This document shows positions 35,661 to 47,141 of a stretch of 64,000 bases of DNA, in pieces. The position numbers were made by a program, and so were the translations under genes. The notes under the pieces are model-generated. The model was given only the letters and a program-made list of their open reading frames with translations. It made no database searches and was not told the origin of the DNA. Within the stretch, counting starts at the first letter, position 1. Every line of letters starts with the position of its first letter. The DNA is from Sipunculus nudus (lineage: Eukaryota > Annelida > Sipuncula > Golfingiida > Sipunculidae), in contig CM049314.1 of the NCBI GenBank assembly GCA_026874595.1, positions 2,443,318 to 2,507,317 on the forward strand, given 5' to 3'.

Positions 35661-38600
35661 TTATAAAACAGAGGACATCTGCAGGCATTCTGGAGTTAAC
35701 AGGCATACAGCGCCCGTGACATTTATGCATAGCTCTAACTTAGCAATGACCAGCAGCTATAGGATTGCTTCATTAATGCGCTTGTGTAAACTCCATGCAT
35801 GACGGCAGTATGTACATACCCATGTCGTTGAGTACATGTTAAACACAGCGGCGGATATTAAACCATTATACAGATGCAGATAATTAAGAAGCTTTTTACA
35901 GATTCATAACACCGACCGGCACCCTCTTATTTAATACTATAATTGGCAAATATAATAAAGGCGAAATAAGTGGGATCTAATTAATGGCTATAGCCGGCAT
36001 TATCAAAAATTGTGATGCGAACAATTATGGTTATCTAGAAGATAATTGATAGGAACTGTAAAGCTTGTATTATGTGAGTGCCTTAATCAAGCGGAATAGT
36101 TGTTAATCTTTTCATCACACAAAAACAATGTTATATCATTATAATCCATGGAAAGTTTGTCAAATATAGTACACGACCCTTCTGCTCACGGTGGGTTTAT
36201 AATAAAGGGTTGATTGGATTAATAATAACAATTTGACAAGGATGTAATTAAGTTATGGTTATATTACCACGCTGGCCAGGCTATGTTTATTGAATAAAAT
36301 ATAAAAATGGACGTACATCACGGATTGACTATTTTCTTAATTACTAATTACTAAGAATAGCTAATCCCTTGTCATCCAAATTTGTTTTCAAATATGTAAC
36401 CTGAATGCATCCGCCTTCTGTAATTTCAAACGTACCTATCGCGACTAGATTAATAGATGGTCGCACTTATGATGTCTGTGTAGAGTGGAACAATGGTGCC
36501 ACTCAGTAAAGACCATACCTCTGCCAGTAAAAATAATCTAACTCGGTCCTGCATGTATACCAAAATTAAATTTCTAAGGGAGTCTACCTTTCCCCTTGCC
36601 GTGTACCACCCTTTACAAAATTTAATGGGTATCGGATCAGTTAAGTTAGTTTTTGTGTGTACCATCCTCTAAAAAGTTTAGTGAGTATCGGATCAGTTCC
36701 ATTAGTTTTTGTGTGTACCACTCTCTACAAAGTTTAGCGAGTATCGGATCAGTTACGTTAGTTTTTGTGTGTACCATCCTCTACAAAGTTTAGTGAGTAT
36801 CGGATCAGTTACGTTAGTTTTTGTGTGTACCATCCTCTACAAAGTTTAGTGAATATCGGATCAGTTCCATTAGTTTTTGTGTGTACCACCCTCTACAAAG
36901 TTTAGTGAGTATCGGATCAGTTCCATTAGTTTTTGTGTGTACCACTCTCTACAAAGTTTAGTGAGTATCGGATCAGTTACGTTAGATTTTGTGTGTACCA
37001 TCCTCTACAAAGTTTAGTGAGTATCGGATCAGTTACGTTAGTTTTTGTGTGTACCATCCTCTACAAAGTTTAGTGAGTATCGGATCAGTTACGTTAGTTT
37101 TTGTGTGTACCATCCTCTACAAAGTTTAGTGAGTATCGGATCAGTTACGTTAGTTTTTGTGTGTACCACCCTCTACAAATTTAGTGAGTATCGGATCAGT
37201 TACGTTAGTTTTTGTATGTACCATCCTCTACAAAGTTTAGTGAGTATCGGATCAGTTCCATTAGTTTTTGTGTGTACCACCCTCTACAAAGTTTAGTGAG
37301 TATCGGATCAGTTACGTTAGTTTTTGTGTGTACCATCCTCTACAAAGTTTAGTGAGTATCGGATCAGTTACGTTAGTTTTTGTGTGTACCATCCTCTACA
37401 AAGTTTAGTGAGTATCGGATCAGTTACGTTAGTTTTTGTGTGTACCACCATCTACAAAGTTTAGTGAGTATCGGATCAGTTACGTTAGTTTTTTGTGTGT
37501 ACCATCCTCTACAAAGTTTAGTGAGTATCGGATCAGTTACGTTAGTTTTTGTGTGTACCATCCTCTACAAAGTTTAGTGAGTATCGGATCAGTTCCATTA
37601 GTTTTTGTGTGTACCACTCTCTACAAAGTTTAGTGAGTATCGGATCAGTTACGTTAGTTTTTTTGTAGTATTGCTGAAAGACAAGCAGTAAATGACAAAA
37701 CGAACAGAAAATACAGATGGAAACGTATAACTTCTTTAAATGATATAACAATTTTCTCTATGCAATCATCGATTTAAGAAAATAAAGTTAATTGCACTCT
37801 TGCCATTTCTTGCACGCATATAATATAATATAATCTTGTATAATATAATACAATATTATACTGAGTGAGAGAGAGGAGCAGAGAGAGTGAGAAACCCTAC
37901 CTTTGAACCCCGTTTGATATCATTACAACTCACACGGCTTTGAATAACGTGATATGTTAATGAGTGTAACATTTACTTATATTAACTGTATTATCCTGAT
38001 ATGTTACAAAATGTCTCAAAAATGTATACAATAAAATAATCTATAAATGCGAATTTATATATATTTGTAAGTTTGGCACGTAAATAAGGCTCTTGATATT
38101 TCATTCTAACGTCGTGCGTATAACGACAGTGCCCCTCTGAAGGGGGATGGAGGTGGGGGGGGGGTGTTTGAGAAGATCGAGAGAGTAGCGGAAGGAGGGG
38201 AAAACCCCTGGGCGTGAAGGTGTTCAGCATTCAGAGTTTATAAGGGCATCCGAGGACACTGCTCTCAAAATAACGCCATTTTTTATCGTATATACCTTAT
38301 AATTGACAAGGCAATATCCTTACATCTTGTTAGAACAGTGTGTGGTACACATGTTATGACGTCAATTTGCCGCCATTACGGGGCACGCACAAACGCTTTT
38401 GAGATTGTGTTTGAGCGAGTTAATCATGTTAATAAGCAGCTATCTTGATGATTATAACAAATGACAAAGTAAACGCCGCAGGATCACAAAGCCACCATTA
38501 CAACTGTCTGTTGCCCTCAGCAATAGAGCTGTAATGGGGGAAATGATATTGTGGCGGAGACACAGGGTGAGCACGTGATTAGATAATAGGCCGCAATAAC

Positions 38601-39002
38601 TCTAGCCTATTGCCCGCGTATTCGCTGTCAAACAATTTAGGCCTGCATTTTTAGGTATTATGAGCGTTAGATTAAACACGAGGCCCTCTGTACTAAGGGC
38701 ATTTGGAGGGCTTTCTGGCTTTGTCAGCTTGTTCCCAGATTATTTAACTTATGAGTCAACCAACGAGTTCAGGTCGACTGATATATCATGCTTTGACGCA
38801 CTTGCTAATCCAAATTGGCGCTATTTTGTGGCCATTTGCGTTTTGGTCAATTGGGCGGGTTTTGCTGTTTGATCAATAGCTTTGCACTTTGTACCCAGCA
38901 AATTTAATGTCAAGGTAACACAGACTGCGACGCAATAAAACATACTCACACGCACTATGATATTTGTTTTCGATATGCTATAATACCTTTTTGAAGTCCT
39001 CG

Positions 39003-39061
<59 letters not shown>

Positions 39062-42000
39062 AAGTATATATGTAGAAATGATCTGCGATAATGCAGTCTT
39101 GCTCCGCTGTCACACAGCGCTCTGTGTCAAGTAACAGAGCATGGTATATTAAATTAAGTGATAGATTTGAGTCACTACCGCCGGTTTCGCCTCATCGGCT
39201 CATCAGATGACTGTCATTCAACTTCTACGATGTCAGTTTTATCGTTTCTTTTCGCACGGTTGGGTTCCCTTGATCCTTGGCGACAAGTTGATACAATTTC
39301 GAATTTTTGCCCTGTTACCATATACGACCGCTTCATTAGAAGGTCTCCAAATAAGAGAACAAAACGCATTTAAAATCAATTAAATACAGATGGCTCCACC
39401 AGTCTGCAGGACATGATGAAACAATCAATGATCAATATGCACAGCATCATGACCATCAATGCATTAGTAATTAAGATACTGGAGCTTTGTATCAAATTAC
39501 TCTGGACACTTACGAGCCCCAAAGCTCGAAAGGTTTGGGTAACAAAGACCTATTTTCAGGTTTGTAATTGTTATTCGGATACTAGAGATTTTGTATCAAT
39601 TTTTAATGATTCTTTTGGGGTACTAATGAGCTTCATAGCTGTGAAGATATGGATAACAGAGACCCAATTTCAGTTTCTAAGGAGATTTTGCATGGACCGC
39701 CCTGGATGTCGAGTGAGAAGATTCTAGGTTCAACGGTCACAATTTGTGCCCTGTTAATGAAAAACCGCTTTATTTAAAAGTATAAAGAAATAGAGAAAAA
39801 TTCGTAAAAATGCGAAAAATACAGGTGGCGCCACAAGTCTGCATGAACTAATGAAACACTTCATGATCATTATGCATGGATAGAATCATGGCCATCAATG
39901 CATTAGTTATTAAGATACTGATGCTTTTGTATCAAATTATTCTGGACATTTACGAGCCCTAAAGCTCGAAGGATATGGGTAACAAAGACCTATTTTCAGG
40001 TTTCCAAGGAGATTTTTTTTTATGGACCTCCCTGGATGTCAAGTCAAAAAGACTCTATTATCAACGGTTATGATTTGTGCCCTGTTAACGTACGGCCGGC
40101 CGGCCGGACGGACGACGGACAAAGAGTGATCGCTATTGCTCAGATGACTTTAAGTCAGCAGAGCTAAAAAGCATACGTTCGTAATTTTGGCTTATATCTA
40201 TATCTTTCAGTCCACACTTTATCGCAGTTTTCAAAATGTGTTCGTTCTTCTTTTCCTATTTGACATGTCGCACTAGCTGCAAACAAATTCAACTTATTAA
40301 CATCAGTCAAAATGTTCGAAATTTCAGAATTCCAGTTCTTAAACCATCAACACACTTATCATATTCATAATTAAAATTTTCTTGGTTAGTCTATCATCTG
40401 ACTTATTAAGTAATCTATTCCAATATTTTAATATATCTAGAATCATACCATCCCATATCTCAATAAAGAGCTGGTATTAGACAAAATTGTTGTACGCCTA
40501 AAAATAACCTATTGCTCTATGTTGTATTTTGTCACATGACAATGCTTTTAAAAATCCCCATATTCCAGATGCATATTCAATTACTGGGGCAACACGAGCG
40601 TAGTAAATGTATCTAATGTTATATTTTTATATCTTCAAATTAAGATATTATTGATCCAAGAGCCCTCGAACCAGCATCTTAAAGTTTCATTGCATTATAA
40701 TCAAAATCTTCATCTATAGTAGCAGATAATCATACATTCACTTTAATCCTGTACGCTTTCTTTCCCTCTGTTCCTGATATGCATAACATTAGTTTTATTG
40801 ATACATGTATATACTTTCAAGAGCCAAAATTTGCACCAATTTTTGAGAGCATTCAACAATAATTGCAACCCAGCTTCAAATTCTGTGATTAAAGTAATAT
40901 AGTCTGTATACAAAAAATATACAAACAGTTTCGCCATTAATTCTTAATCCAACATTAAACATTTTCAGAACTTCCATCCGGTCATTTATAAAAATATTGA
41001 AAAGTGTGGGAGATAAAGGATCTTCTTACCTGAAAACACTAAAGGCACATAGAACCAATCAGTATTAACAGATTCATTAATTCTAACAAATGTCTGAGTG
41101 TGCTTATATAGAGATTTTATGGCAGTATACATTTTCCCATCTATATTTCATCCTAGAAGACGATAGAGTTTATATAAGATAAACCTGTTTATCCCATCAA
41201 ACGCCTTTCCCATGTCAACCAGTGCAATACATACATCTTAACAAGAAGGACTTGTATTTATTAGACCTTGTGATTTAATGGATTATTTACACGGGGCTTG
41301 GGATATCCCTGTGATTATAACTTTTCATCAAGACTGAGCGATTCCCTGATGCAGTTTTGTACAAATATACTGATTTTGCCATCCATTTCGATGCTTGCAT
41401 GGACTGAAGCCAATAACTGCGTTTCCAAATATAGTGCAGCTTTGTGACTAATAGGCTAACTTCTTAAACGCATGCAGTTACCCGGTTGAACATGATATAA
41501 AATAATTACAAGTTCTAATAATTACTCTATTAATTAAAAAACTTCCAGACCTACAAGCCAATAACTGTATGGACAAATATACAGTTACAAAAGACCTACA
41601 AAAATTAGATTATGTAAAGCTCCTATCAAAATTCATGTCAACTGGGCTAACTTGGAACAGGTATCAGACTCCATATATATTCTGAATTGAGGAGAAGTTG
41701 CGACCCCCAAAGCTATGCCTGCGGCTTATAGGCTAGGCTACAGGGAGAGAAGTTAAATATTCTTTCATTCTATAAAAAAATTTTTCTAATGTTTGGCAAA
41801 TTAACCAAAGACACTTTGTTAAAAATGACCTGAAACTGCTTTATAAATCAAGGTATATTTAAAAAAATATATTTAATGTTTTCAAATATTTGTTGAAAAT
41901 TTGAAAGCTTTATTCCTGATGGTTTGTGAGAAATATACCTCTTAAGATGGTGTAATTGACTGAAATACTGATTTGAGAAAATGGCTAAAACTGTTTCGGA

Positions 42001-43031
42001 CCGGTAATTATTTCTACATTGCCTAAATGAACTGTGAACGGAAGTGACTGTTGTATAACATGAACTTATATTAGTATTTGATTTAATTCCCTCCCTCTTG
42101 AATTACTCTTAACCATTTATCATTTATAAAAAAAGTAATTTTAATTCTAACTGTCAAGCCTATAAGTGTAGAACTCTGTAGAGGTGGAGCTAATGATAGC
42201 AACACTAATCAAGGGTAAAGAAACAGGGCCCAGCAGCTTATCAAGAAAACCAGTTTCCAAGCTCAACTACATGCTACTGAAGGTCACAGTCCTAGATATC
42301 AATCACGTCTTCAACTCCATTTACTGGCCAATCAGCAATTGAGGAATGTGCATGGTGGTTCTCTTTGCGCGTACATGTGGGTTTGTGTACACTCCGCGTG
42401 GGATTGACAAGTCTAGTTAAATGTCATTTTTTCTTATTGAACTATATTGCCAACAACACACTTTTTTTGTGACAAAACTTGGTATTAAAATGACCTAGTA
42501 GTTTACAAAGGATCTAAAAAAGATATTTTATTATTTTTAGACGATACGTACAGACCTTACAAGGGCAGGTTAGGAACCCTTTATTCTAGGCAGATATCGT
42601 CACTCTGTTTAATTCACAGTTTGATCTGTTGATTACATCATCCTTACCTGTAGCGGGTTTTCTTTTTCTTAGCCTCGATGTCAACCGGGGATGTAAATAT
42701 CGTCTGCTGGTGGCCGCCATCTTGAATCATCTGGGGTGCTTCTGTTCGCCCATGGCGGGAAAGATCTGGGAGACCAGAGGAAAATCATATTATATGCTCA
42801 TTCAAACAACATCCATCCTTAGTCTTCGAATTCCCTGTCAGATGCATTTTAAATTAATATCCATAGAAATATATTTTTTTTTCGCAAAAACTAGTATTGT
42901 CTGATTTTTGTCATCATCAATAAATTTTGATATATTCATTATTATTATTATTATTATTATTATTTACTATTTCAATTATATCTCTATACATGTTATTCGT
43001 CATATTATTTATTTATTATTTTATAATAATG

Positions 43032-43071
<40 letters not shown>

Positions 43072-46000
43072 CGACATATTTATCAGCAATGTTATGTTAC
43101 CTTTTTTTCAACACAAACACACACACACAGGTTGCATCATATGTAAGGAACCACAGTACGCATTCCATTTAGCTGAGAAAAAAATTTCTAACAGCTCTTG
43201 CTATTGTTACATATATATGATGCGCGCCTTCTTCCGATCTGGCCAATTTTAAGATGGGTCGGGTCCAATAACCGATGAACAATGTCAACTGTGAACAGAC
43301 CCATTTTACCGATGTAAATTGACTGATATTGATAATATTTTTATATGCCGTTATTGGTTCAGATCCATTTTGAGATGAATCAGGCCCAATGACCGATCAA
43401 CAATGTCAACTGTGAACAGGCCCATTTTACCGATGTAAATTGACTGATATTGATAATATTTTTATATGCCGTTATTGGTTCAGATCCATTTTGAGATGAA
43501 TCAGGCCCAATGACCGATCAACAGTGTCTAGGAATCAGGTTTGGAAGTGTCGACCCAATAACAGATATCGGTTATTGCTGGAATTCAGACCCATCTTTTA
43601 AGATGAGTCAGGCCCAGTAACCGATCAACTATACCGACTTGGCACACCTGAGATATTGAATGTTGGCTAATTTTTTATTATAAAAGTTAAAAGAAAATAT
43701 AGATTTTTAGTGGGATACTCTCGGAATACGTTATGTACAAATATTTTTACTGTTATTTTGGGGCGCTGTGCTGGTGACAAAAATCATACCCGGAATGTTG
43801 ACCTTGTCAGTGATGGTTTACATTGCGAACCGGAATGAGACGCGGAGGCATACAGTGTTTTGTTGATATTTGACTGGTTTCTATCGTTGGAAGTATAAAG
43901 AATAGGTTGATGTGATGCACACATAAAAGATTAATTAAATGTAGGTTGCAAGGAAACTGTTACTAAAAAGGAAACAGAAATATGTATAAATCGTAAGTAG
44001 AAGAAGCGGACCCAGCGGGACTCCATGCAGTGGGTCCGTATCCTATTTTCCGCCAATGCATCCTTTTTTTCATCGTATCAGACAAATTCTGAGGCCTAAA
44101 ACCCCGCCACCACCCAACCCAACTCCACCCCAGCCCTGTTCCTGAAATTGGGACCTTGAATTAGGTTTTGTCATTAATCCTCCTGGGTTGAACTCTTTCT
44201 CTTTTACTGACCACGCACGTGGGTCAAATCCCTCATTGAAAGCAAGCGTTATCCATATGAACAATAGTCCTTGGTGTTAGAGGTTAAGTGACCACGATGC
44301 ACGCATTCCGCTGATTGCCGAAGGCAGTTCGGCTGTGCTCGGTAAAAAAAAAAAAAACGGAAAAATCACTCAAAATGATATGTATATTAAAAATTATTTA
44401 TTTTCATATCGCCTATGTCACTGCGGGGATAATAACCTTTAAAATGATGTATGGCACAATATTGTACACAACGCGGTTTTAGAGAACATTGCGCACAAAC
44501 GTGAACCGAATTCCTTTTATAAGTATTAGATTTACAATTCCTTTCTTTTATAAATACTCAGTCGATCTGAAATATGTAGATGTTTATTAGTAGATCGGGG
44601 AATCATTAAAATATACAAATTAAAGTACTCGGGGATCAAAAATAAACATTTATTTAACATTTTATTATTTTTATTCAATTCGAAAATGTAGGCATGCATC
44701 GGTAGAACATGATCGTATATTGGGTCGGACGAATCTTAACATGGGCGGCCCATCTTAAGATGGGCGACCCAATATCCGATCGGTTATTGGGTCAGACCCA
44801 TCTTAAGATGAGTCAGATTGGAACATGGCGCGCGACATACATATATATAAAAAACATGACAATACCGAGAGACTGACACTGAAAATAATCTTTTAAACCT
44901 TACTGCAAAATTTATAACAGTAACGCATATAATAATTATAGTCCGTTCCAGCAACCATGTCCACCTGTTTTTTCGCGTTTATCTCTACATAAGACAAACT
45001 TGCAAATCAAAATTTGCACCAATGGCATAAAAAGGCAAAAGCGTAATTTTTGGTACTTTACCTACTCAAAATATAAATATTATTCACTTTACGGTCTGGT
45101 TGACATATCTCATATATATCCGTGGTTCATGGCATCCCTAATAAGTGGCCATTGTTTATCCTCCTTGTATAAAGTAATGTGACGTAACAGTGAAGCGCGT
45201 GCACGTGGAGAATACAAGTCTCGCTGTAAACAGGGGTCGGCAGCTCTTGATTATTGGTCCCATGAATATTGGCGCCTCTTTAGTACGTCACGTCTATTAT
45301 GACGTCATCACTAATCCCTGACATGCCCATTTCACAGATTAGTGGCACGATGTCGCTATAGAATAGACTTGTTACTCATAAAATGGTTTTAATTTGTTTA
45401 CAGGAAAATGTCATAAGGTACGCTATTATTTCCATAATAGTTAATTACGCTTTTCCCTCTTTCTGCCCTAAGATTAAAAAGTTTGGACTTTCTTTGATTA
45501 TCAAAAAAATAATCACGAAAAAACAGGTGGACAGGGGTGCTGGAACGGACTATAGGTGATAAACATAGAATACTTGTCTCTTCGTTTGAATTTGTTTGTA
45601 TCAGTGTACGATATATTTATTTTAATACTTAATACGTTATATGATGTAAACAGTAATTGATACAGGCGCGAAAGTTTTATACTTTACTGTTTATGTATGA
45701 CAACATCGATTCTCCAGCTGATTAGCAATAAGATCGTATTCAAATGAATAAGCATTACTCCTTATAATAAAATTATATATTTAACACATGTAATGTCATT
45801 TATAAATAATTTCTAGCATTTTTAGTTTAACTTTAAACATGATAATACTGAATAATTGAACTGTAAATTAGATATATCCCAATCTGTAGATATTATATAG
45901 ACCAAGTGATTTCGATATAGCACTGTGTACTGGTTACATGGATTATTACATGTGTTGATTAATTACAGATTCGTTTTCATATACATGTATGCACTTGTGT

Positions 46001-47141
46001 GATACTCTTCGAATATATAGGATGAAATAAAGATTATCATCATCATCACTTAGTTTCATTTTGGTGAATATTAATTAGATATGGATTGATAATGATTCCT
46101 TCCTTATAACTGGAGAAGGGGGGGGGGGGGGCTGTATTTAAATGTTCCCCATGGCATATGTTGTTTGCAAATAATATTAAGATATGTTCTATAGTGGAAA
46201 AGAACACAAACCGGTCATATTATGTGTAGGTATACTCTCAGTGTATAGATTTATAGCTTCTATTCGATAGAACTGTGTAACCTGGAATATTTGTGGGATC
46301 TGACCAATGTCGATTACAGAAGGGGGGGGGGGGGTTCAGAATTAATATGTAAATATTTAGTAACTAAGCATCTTCTTATTTTTTTCTAAATATCCAAAAA
46401 AGCAAACACATTAAACTCTTGTATATAAAAATAGTATCACAGTCGGTCTTCTATACAGCACTTGTAATACTCAGAAATTTAAATGTGCAGTATGCTGTTA
46501 TATGCTTTACAAGATATGCGTTCAGATATAAACCATGCCAAGCAGAACTATTACTCTGATATCATGATAAATCAGTAAGTTAGTCATAGTCTTCATGGCC
46601 ATATTACTGGCATTATTTAAATTTATGAGAAATTAAAAATAAATTATGGCTAATGTTAAAAATATCAACCACAACAAATATACAAAATAAAATGAAATAT
46701 TATTCACCAAATTAATAATATATAAAAGTAATGAAGGTAAAGAAATGTTTGGAATTTACACGAATGTTTGAAAAAGGGCAGAGATTACATGTACTCGTAG
46801 TATGTTATCTTACATCATACATTAATACCCCGCCGATATAAATTGTTCTCATATACCCACGATTCGTGCATTATAAATCTTAACGGTCGCTGAAAACAAG
46901 AAAAAAGGTGTGATCTAAATATATCCGTGTATCTGGTCACTGATAAATAATTAACACGGAAACGTTTTTATCACTGATGTTGGATAACTGACTAACCTAT
47001 TACACCTATGGCCAGCGCAGTTTTCTCGTCGGCAGGGGGCGTGTCGTCGCTTTGAAGTTTGCCTTGCCTGGCGTGCGAGTCGGGCCTGGATAGAATGTTG
47101 TCTATTCCATGGCGAATGGCGGCCTTGGGGGTCCTGTGCAT
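33454..47141 (-). CDS. repo: Paired-like homeobox transcription factor, Repo-like (five exons, 305 aa)
   Basis: Minus-strand exons in transcript order: 47141-47006, 42765-42648, 34920-34797, 34302-34233, 33923-33454. Total is 918 nt with stop, all GT-AG, phases 1,2,0,1 compatible. The homeodomain (residues 81-140) runs [15 protein letters not shown], then [20 protein letters not shown], then [25 protein letters not shown]. It has Q at position 50 and the WFQNRR recognition helix, so it is a paired-like (PRD-class, Q50) DNA-binding protein. The run [17 protein letters not shown] plus [19 protein letters not shown] is what I remember as characteristic of Drosophila Repo, the glial regulator; other paired-like families differ there (usually 'THYPDV'). 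The first exon carries [10 protein letters not shown] (11-20), a weak eh1-like repressor motif. The 155-residue C-terminal exon is rich in His, Pro and Ser with no OAR motif. Exon 1 is anchored by an upstream in-frame stop. Family call is from memory. Confidence 0.78.
34233..34302 (-). CDS. repo: Repo-like homeobox gene, exon 4 (recognition helix)
   Basis: Encodes [20 protein letters not shown] then SSP. The acceptor is ttattaatag|gtctgg and the donor tcaccga|gtaagt, a near-perfect consensus. Contains Gln50 and Asn51 of the homeodomain. Confidence 0.94.
34797..34920 (-). CDS. repo: Repo-like homeobox gene, exon 3 (homeodomain helices 1-2)
   Basis: Encodes homeodomain positions 6-46. The acceptor is tatttaacag|gacaac and the donor ggtgcag|gtaata. 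The intron after position 46, just before VWFQNRR, is the position shared by many PRD-class genes. Confidence 0.93.
35100..35660 (+). repeat. Purine-rich (GA)n / (TG)n tract cluster
   Basis: More than 500 bp dominated by gaga and gtgt runs, with a G12 tract near 35,316-35,328 and gtgtgtgcgcgcgcgtgcg at 35,502-35,526, which can adopt alternative DNA forms. The 215-aa minus-strand Ser/Leu frame here is low complexity, not a gene. It lies in intron 2 of the homeobox gene. Confidence 0.85.
36590..37668 (+). repeat. 56-bp minisatellite
   Basis: About 19 copies of gtttttgtgtgtaccatcct followed by ctacaaagtttagtgagtat and cggatcagttacgtta. Common alternates are ccatta for acgtta and accaccctc/accactctc for accatcctc. 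All plus-strand phases are open in many units, which explains the overlapping short frames. Confidence 0.95.
37670..39000. other. Intronic spacer
   Basis: No exon seen. Contains a short taatataata run near 37,820-37,860, ggggtggagg-type G tracts at 38,145-38,165 and a CpG-bearing stretch at 38,100-38,230. Confidence 0.4.
39007..39061 (+). repeat. (TA)n(TG)n microsatellite
   Basis: About 17 TA dinucleotides running directly into about 11 TG dinucleotides. Confidence 0.9.
39390..40170 (+). mobile_element. Tandem pair of a dispersed element ending in cggccggccggacggacg
   Basis: Two diverged copies lie end to end. Copy 1 (about 39,390-39,760) and copy 2 (about 39,825-40,170) share agtctgca..atgatgaaac, ccatcaatgcattagtwatt, cgagcccyaaagctcga and gggtaacaaagacctatttt. 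Copy 2 ends with cggccggccggacggacg and acaaagagtgatcgctattg, which I recognise from mollusc dispersed repeats. No coding sequence. Confidence 0.6.
40440..41240 (-). mobile_element. Degraded non-LTR retrotransposon, reverse transcriptase core
   Basis: Minus-strand frames read, from right to left, [20 protein letters not shown] (RT motif 'DfsKAFD.v'), [17 protein letters not shown], then [20 protein letters not shown] (the YADD box, here YTDY) and [13 protein letters not shown]...KTNVMHIR. The order is that of a LINE reverse transcriptase. Stops and frameshifts, and replacement of YADD by YTDY, show it is dead. Confidence 0.75.
41241..42647. other. Intron 2 of the homeobox gene, exon-proximal part
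   Basis: Largely featureless. I found no exon or repeat I can support between the LINE relic and exon 2. Confidence 0.4.
42648..42765 (-). CDS. repo: Repo-like homeobox gene, exon 2
   Basis: The acceptor is ttttcctctggtctcccag|atcttt, with a clear pyrimidine tract and an in-frame stop just upstream. The donor is ctacag|gtaagg. Encodes [20 protein letters not shown] and ends [10 protein letters not shown], the basic arm leading into the homeodomain. The last codon (AG|G, Arg5 of the homeodomain) is completed by the next exon. Confidence 0.78.
42938..43070 (+). repeat. (ATT)n and (AAT)n trinucleotide repeats
   Basis: attattatt at 42,938-42,964 and aataataat at 43,027-43,070. They are mutually complementary, so they could pair across the ~60 bp between them. 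Confidence 0.9.
43222..44833. mobile_element. TIR element of 1.6 kb (gcgcgcc ends, ccgatcggttattggg motifs)
   Basis: The left end gcgcgccttcttccgatctg and about 40 further bases match the reverse complement of the right end (…cagattggaacatggcgcgc) at roughly 80 percent, both including 'cttaagatgggtc' and 'gacccaataaccgat'. Inside is a 121-bp tandem duplication (from 43,281 and 43,402) and a further 'cccatcttttaagatgagtc' near 43,600. No transposase was seen. Lies in intron 1 of the homeobox gene. Confidence 0.65.
44937..45554. mobile_element. 618-bp MITE with ~45-bp terminal inverted repeats
   Basis: The left end tatagtccgttccagcaacc followed by atgtccacctgttttttcg is the inverted copy of the right end, where cgaaaaaacaggtggacagg leads to gctggaacggactata, with few mismatches. 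It could be a Tc1/mariner-like MITE (TA at both edges). Its interior is non-coding. Confidence 0.8.
45555..47005. other. Intron 1 of the homeobox gene, exon-proximal part
   Basis: AT-rich with G-tracts at about 46,119-46,131 and 46,322-46,334. No exon or repeat family seen. Confidence 0.4.
47006..47141 (-). CDS. repo: Repo-like homeobox gene, exon 1
   Basis: ATG at 47,141-47,139 with an in-frame TAG nine bases upstream. Encodes 45 residues including [17 protein letters not shown]. The donor is gccatag|gtgtaa, phase 1. GC content is higher than the surroundings. The plus-strand frame at 47,059-47,322 is its antisense shadow. Confidence 0.65.

Noticed and set aside
35083-35730. 215-aa Ser/Leu-rich protein on the minus strand
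   Set aside because: It is the translation of (GA)n and (TG)n microsatellites.
37045-37633. Tandem-repeat protein ([18 protein letters not shown])
   Set aside because: Explained by the 56-bp minisatellite; several phases are open at once and there is no flanking exon.
42908-43252. 114-aa frame rich in Ile and Asn
   Set aside because: Driven by ATT and AAT trinucleotide repeats.
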